Positions 60,650 through 64,000 of a stretch of 64,000 nt of DNA are shown piece by piece. The translations under genes were made by a program, and so were the position numbers. The stretch comes from Pseudomonadota bacterium (GTDB lineage Bacteria; Pseudomonadota; Alphaproteobacteria; Sphingomonadales; Sphingomonadaceae): positions 62,001 through 126,000 of the forward strand of contig JAEZZI010000021.1 of the NCBI GenBank assembly GCA_023418595.1. The letters run 5' to 3'. How positions within the stretch are numbered: the stretch's first letter is position 1; each line of letters opens with the position of its first letter. The notes under the pieces were generated by a model. That model was given only the letters and a program-made list of their open reading frames with translations. It did not search any database and had not been told where the DNA came from.

Positions 60650-61356
60650 TACGCGTCCTCGCGCTGGCGGACAGTGCGGAACTCGATCTTCTTGTCGTAG
60701 GGGGCGCCGACGATCATCCGCTTCACATAGATGCCGGGTAGATGGATCGTGTCGGGGTCGAGGCTGCCGACCGGCACCACTTCCTCGACCTCGGCGACGC
60801 AGATATTCGCCGCGGTCGCCATCGGCTGATTGAAATTGCGCGCCGTCTTGCGAAAGATCAGATTGCCCGCTTCGTCCGCCTTCCAGCCCTTGATGATCGA
60901 GAGGTCGGCGCGGATACCGCGTTCGAGGATATATTCCTCGCCGTCGAAGACCTTCACTTCCTTGCCCTCGGCGACCTTCGTGCCCACACCGGTCCTGGTG
61001 TAGAATCCGGGGATTCCCGCCCCGCCCGCGCGGCAGCGTTCGGCGAGCGTCCCTTGGGGACAGAATTCGACCTCCAGCTCGCCGCTCAGATATTGCCGCT
61101 CAAATTCCTTGTTCTCGCCGACATAGCTGGAGATCATCTTTTTGACCTGACGCGAGCGGAGCAGCTTGCCCAGCCCTTCATTGTCGATGCCGGCATTGTT
61201 GCTGGCGATCGTCAGATCCTTGACGCCAGCCGCCTGGATCGCGTCGATCAGCCTTTCGGGAATCCCGCACAGGCCGAAGCCGCCCGCGCAGATCGTCATC
61301 CCGTCGTGAAGCAGGCCTTCGAGCGCAGCTTGCGCGTTGGGATAGAGCTTCTTCAT
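60649..61356 (-). CDS. scoA: 3-oxoacid CoA-transferase subunit A
   Basis: Alpha subunit, 235 residues. CAGGFGLCGIPERLIDAI and TIASNNAGIDNEGLGKLL are family blocks; YVGENKEFERQYLSGELEVEF and QGTLAERCRAGGAGIPGFYT follow. The start ATG at 61356 sits behind AGGAGGG; an upstream in-frame ATG is rejected. Its stop overlaps the acid phosphatase start. scoB, normally adjacent, is 1.6 kb downstream. Confidence 0.95.
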   Translation of the reverse strand: MKKLYPNAQAALEGLLHDGMTICAGGFGLCGIPERLIDAIQAAGVKDLTIASNNAGIDNEGLGKLLRSRQVKKMISSYVGENKEFERQYLSGELEVEFCPQGTLAERCRAGGAGIPGFYTRTGVGTKVAEGKEVKVFDGEEYILERGIRADLSIIKGWKADEAGNLIFRKTARNFNQPMATAANICVAEVEEVVPVGSLDPDTIHLPGIYVKRMIVGAPYDKKIEFRTVRQREDA

Positions 61357-61499
61357 CGACGATTCCCTCCTAAAGGCTTCGCGCATCGCGATAGTCGGGC
61401 GGGCGCCGGACGGTCAAGCGAACCTGAACCGGCTTTCAACTTCGGCGGCACGCGACACCCCCTCCCCAAAGCGCCAACGGCTCGCTAGACCCTGCGGTC

Positions 61500-63149
61500 A
61501 TGACAGAAAAACGCACCGGTGGCCGCATCCTCGTCGACAACCTGATAGCACAGGGCTGCGACCGCATCTTTCAGGTGCCGGGGGAAAGCTTCCTCGCCGT
61601 CCTCGACGCGCTGCACGACAGCCCCGAGATCGACGTGGTAACGTGTCGGCAGGAAGGCGGCGTGACCTTCATGGCGTCCGCCGACGGCAAGATGACCGGG
61701 CGACCCGGCGTCGCCTTCGTGACGCGCGGGCCGGGCGCGACCAATGCGTCGATCGGCGTGCATGTGGCGATGCAGGATTCGCGGCCGATGATCCTGTTCA
61801 TCGGTGATATCGACCGCGGCACGCGTCACCGCGAGGCGTTTCAGGAAATCGATTTCGAGGCGATGTTCACGCCAATCGCCAAATGGGCGGCGCGGATCGA
61901 CGATGCGGCGCGGCTGCCAGAATATATTGCGCGTGCCTATGCCACCGCGATGAACGGGCGACCGGGTCCGGTGGTGCTGGCGCTACCCGAGGACATGCTG
62001 ACCGATATGGTCGAAGCGATCGACCGTCCGCGGACCGAAAAGCTGCCGCAAGCCGCCGACGCCGCGTCGATGCAGCGCCTGACCGAGATGCTGGGTGCCG
62101 CGAAGAACCCGGTTGCGATCATCGGCGGCGCGGGCTGGTGCGGCGGCGCGTCGAGCGCCTTTGTCGAGGCGGCGGAGCGGATCGGAATGCCGGTGGCCGT
62201 CGCGTTTCGCCAGCAGGATTCGGTGCCGAATACGTTGTCGGTCTATGCCGGGAATCTGGGCTACGGCCCCTGCCCGCTGCTGCCCGAGCGGATCAAACAA
62301 GCCGATTTGCTGCTCGTGATCGGCGCGCGGATGGGCGAAGCGACCACCGACGGCTACACGCTGATCGACCCCGATCATGCGGGCCAGACGATGGTCCATG
62401 TCCATCCCGACCCGGAGGAACTGAACCGCGTCTATGCCGCCGATCTCGCGATCTGCGCAGACATGCGCAGCTTTGCGACGGCGCTGAACGCGGTCGCGGA
62501 CCTGCCGAGGTTCGAAACCGGGGCGGAGGCGCATGCCGAATGGCTCGACTGGTCCGATCCCAAGCCGCGCGAAGGGATCGAACTCGATCTTGGCCCGTGC
62601 GTTGCGCACATGCGCGATGTGGCACCCGCCGACACGATGATCTGTAACGGCGCGGGCAATTTCTCAGCGTGGTGGCATCGCTACTGGCGCTATTCGGGGC
62701 CGTGCGCGCAGCTTGCCCCGACCTGCGGGGCGATGGGATATGGCGTGCCCGCAGCCGTCGCGGCGGCGCTGCGCAATCCCGACCGGCTGGTGGTCGCCAC
62801 CGCAGGCGACGGCGATTTCATGATGAACGGCCAGGAACTCGCGACCGCGATCCAGCATGGCGCGAACATGATCGTGATCGTCGTCGATAATGGCGGATAC
62901 GGCACGATCCGCATGCATCAGGAGCGCGAATATCCGGGCCGGGTCAGCAGCACGAGCCTCGGCAACCCCGATTTCGCCGCGCTTGCCCGCGCTTATGGTG
63001 CAAGCGCCGAGACCGTCGAGCGGACGGCGGAATTTGCCCCCGCGTTCGACCGGGCAATGGCGCAATCGGGGTTAAGGCTGCTCCACCTGAAGACCGAGAT
63101 CGAGGTCATCAATCCGGCCACCACGATCAGCGCGATCCGAGCGCGCTGA
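61500..63149 (+). CDS. Thiamine diphosphate-dependent enzyme, acetolactate-synthase-like
   Basis: A 549-residue ThDP enzyme. The N-terminal Pyr domain has the activating E52 in TCRQEGGVTFM, the middle domain is present, and the C-terminal PP domain has the cofactor motif starting GDGDFMMNGQE and ending VDNGGYG. It lacks the leader and partner subunit of IlvB, and no small subunit gene is nearby, so branched-chain synthesis is unlikely. Related enzymes include oxalyl-CoA and phenylpyruvate decarboxylases and sulfoacetaldehyde acetyltransferase; the substrate is not known. Confidence 0.88.
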   Translation: MTEKRTGGRILVDNLIAQGCDRIFQVPGESFLAVLDALHDSPEIDVVTCRQEGGVTFMASADGKMTGRPGVAFVTRGPGATNASIGVHVAMQDSRPMILFIGDIDRGTRHREAFQEIDFEAMFTPIAKWAARIDDAARLPEYIARAYATAMNGRPGPVVLALPEDMLTDMVEAIDRPRTEKLPQAADAASMQRLTEMLGAAKNPVAIIGGAGWCGGASSAFVEAAERIGMPVAVAFRQQDSVPNTLSVYAGNLGYGPCPLLPERIKQADLLLVIGARMGEATTDGYTLIDPDHAGQTMVHVHPDPEELNRVYAADLAICADMRSFATALNAVADLPRFETGAEAHAEWLDWSDPKPREGIELDLGPCVAHMRDVAPADTMICNGAGNFSAWWHRYWRYSGPCAQLAPTCGAMGYGVPAAVAAALRNPDRLVVATAGDGDFMMNGQELATAIQHGANMIVIVVDNGGYGTIRMHQEREYPGRVSSTSLGNPDFAALARAYGASAETVERTAEFAPAFDRAMAQSGLRLLHLKTEIEVINPATTISAIRAR

Positions 63150-63205
63150 TCTCAGCTCTTTGCAGAAGGCAATGCTCGCGCGCGCTCCGCTCTTCGACTT
63201 GCCTG

Positions 63206-63505
63206 TTAGCGCAATCCTGCCGATTCGACGCGGTAGGCGGCGGCCAGGCCGACATATTCCTCGTCCCAGCCATCGACGACCGATGCCATGTGGAGCGGGC
63301 CGTCCCATGCGAACAGCGTGTCGGTCCTGGAAATCGCGTCGGACTCCTGATCCCGGACCGCTCTCGCCACCCGCAGCACGTCGGCAGTCAGATCGGTGCG
63401 TCCGTTCCGTTTGGCAAAGTCGGCACAGCGTTCGAGCAGTTCGGCAAGCGCCTCGGCACGCGCGCGCGAGAATCGCTCCGTCGCACCGGTTTCACGCCCG
63501 AACAT
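63206..63505 (-). CDS. Hypothetical protein (99 residues)
   Basis: Not recognised. A soluble protein with a helical, Arg/Ala-rich N-terminal half (RARAEALAELLERCADFA) and a C-terminus with DGPLHMASVVDGWDEEYVGL. No signal peptide. It lies alone between convergent and divergent neighbours. Coding is supported only by frame length and composition. Confidence 0.55.
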   Translation of the reverse strand: MFGRETGATERFSRARAEALAELLERCADFAKRNGRTDLTADVLRVARAVRDQESDAISRTDTLFAWDGPLHMASVVDGWDEEYVGLAAAYRVESAGLR

Positions 63506-63629
63506 ACTCTATTCCCCCAGATGAAGCCGGGTGTTTCGCCAGCAGCTTGGCGGCGCGCAATGCATAGCCTACCCAATATGGCGACATGAGTGTCAGCACC
63601 GATCGAAAATTTCGCGCCATCGAGAATTA

Positions 63630-64000
63630 ATGATGATCCAGACGGCAAATGGAGATGCAGTCCTGCCTGCCCGGCTGATTGGTCGTATCGCCGCCGAAAT
63701 GGCAATCGATTGCATGATCGCCACCCGACGCGCGCATTTCGACGTATTTTCGGGCGGGGCTACTTATGACCGGGTGGTGCTGTTTCTGGCGCTGATGCGT
63801 CATGCCGCCTGTCCGTTGGTGGGTGCAAGGACCAAGGCGCGGGCGATGAGCATCTCTGGTCTCGCGGCATCGCTCAACCAGCCCTTCGAGACGCTGCGCC
63901 GGCATGTCCAGCGACTGGCGTTGGCCGGGTTGGCGATCAGATCGTCCGACGGTGTGACGATTCCCCCATCCGCGTGCGAATCGCCCGTCATGCTCGCACT
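63630..64000 (+). CDS. Winged-helix DNA-binding protein, 3' end cut by window
   Basis: The frame is open from ATG 63630 to the window edge (123 codons). A helix-turn-helix is visible: SISGLAASLNQPFETLRRHV followed by QRLALAGLAI, like MarR or Lrp-type winged helices. The preceding part (FDVFSGGATYDRVVLFLALM) looks like a helical dimerisation segment. Function unknown; the full length is needed for a family call. Confidence 0.7.
   Translation, partial: MMIQTANGDAVLPARLIGRIAAEMAIDCMIATRRAHFDVFSGGATYDRVVLFLALMRHAACPLVGARTKARAMSISGLAASLNQPFETLRRHVQRLALAGLAIRSSDGVTIPPSACESPVMLA

Overview
The window is high-GC chromosomal DNA from an alphaproteobacterium, most likely a Sphingomonas or close relative in the Sphingomonadaceae. 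The reasons are the zwf-pgl-edd-glk-eda operon for Entner-Doudoroff glucose use, the gene orders secG-pyrG, fabD-fabG-acpP-fabF-mltG, rpsF-rpsR-rplI and mreBCD-mrdA-rodA, an endonuclease-type MutL, and scattered palindromic repeats with cores such as CTTCGACAGGCTCAG. The species is inferred, not proven.

Layout. 1-6046 (minus): dnaE (3' end cut by the window edge), a glutathione peroxidase and the LolCD-type lipoprotein exporter. 6047-7132: a small heat-shock gene with an RpoH-like promoter and a ROSE-type RNA thermometer. 7192-9298 (minus): secG-pyrG. 9480-11150: MarR-type regulator, SH3 protein, argC. 11386-17163: Entner-Doudoroff operon. 17297-21825 (minus): fatty-acid synthesis genes and mltG. 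22055-23922: RcnB-like protein and ribosomal proteins S6, S18 and L9. 24300-26114 (minus): mutL. 26266-32062: rod-shape operon. 32162-32237: tRNA-Lys(CUU).

32193-42060 is a 9.8 kb integrated element in the 3' part of that tRNA gene, with every gene on the minus strand. It carries an integrase, an AlpA-type regulator, a chain of small overlapping unknown genes, a RepA-like ATPase, an iteron and dyad array that looks like a replication origin, a small and large terminase pair, and a tail tape-measure gene. It has no portal, capsid or other tail genes. It reads as a phage satellite rather than a decayed prophage and is the best candidate here for an undescribed system. Its insertion swapped the T-arm of the tRNA for a version with a compensatory base-pair change.

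42156-49467: a Kef-type K+/H+ antiporter converging on a complete Mrp Na+/H+ antiporter operon with fused MrpA-MrpB. 50164-55882: an unusual signalling operon of an EAL protein, a LysM/TPR lipoprotein, a receptor-like Ser/Thr kinase, a TagH-type FHA protein and a PP2C phosphatase, which resembles the type VI secretion phosphorylation switch without any secretion genes nearby. 55951-64000: S10 peptidase, esterase, a 3-oxoacid CoA-transferase whose two subunit genes are separated by two exported-protein genes, a ThDP enzyme, and a truncated winged-helix gene.

A theme across the window is palindromic repeats lying inside open reading frames: in dnaE, in mutL, and at the signal peptide of an acid phosphatase.
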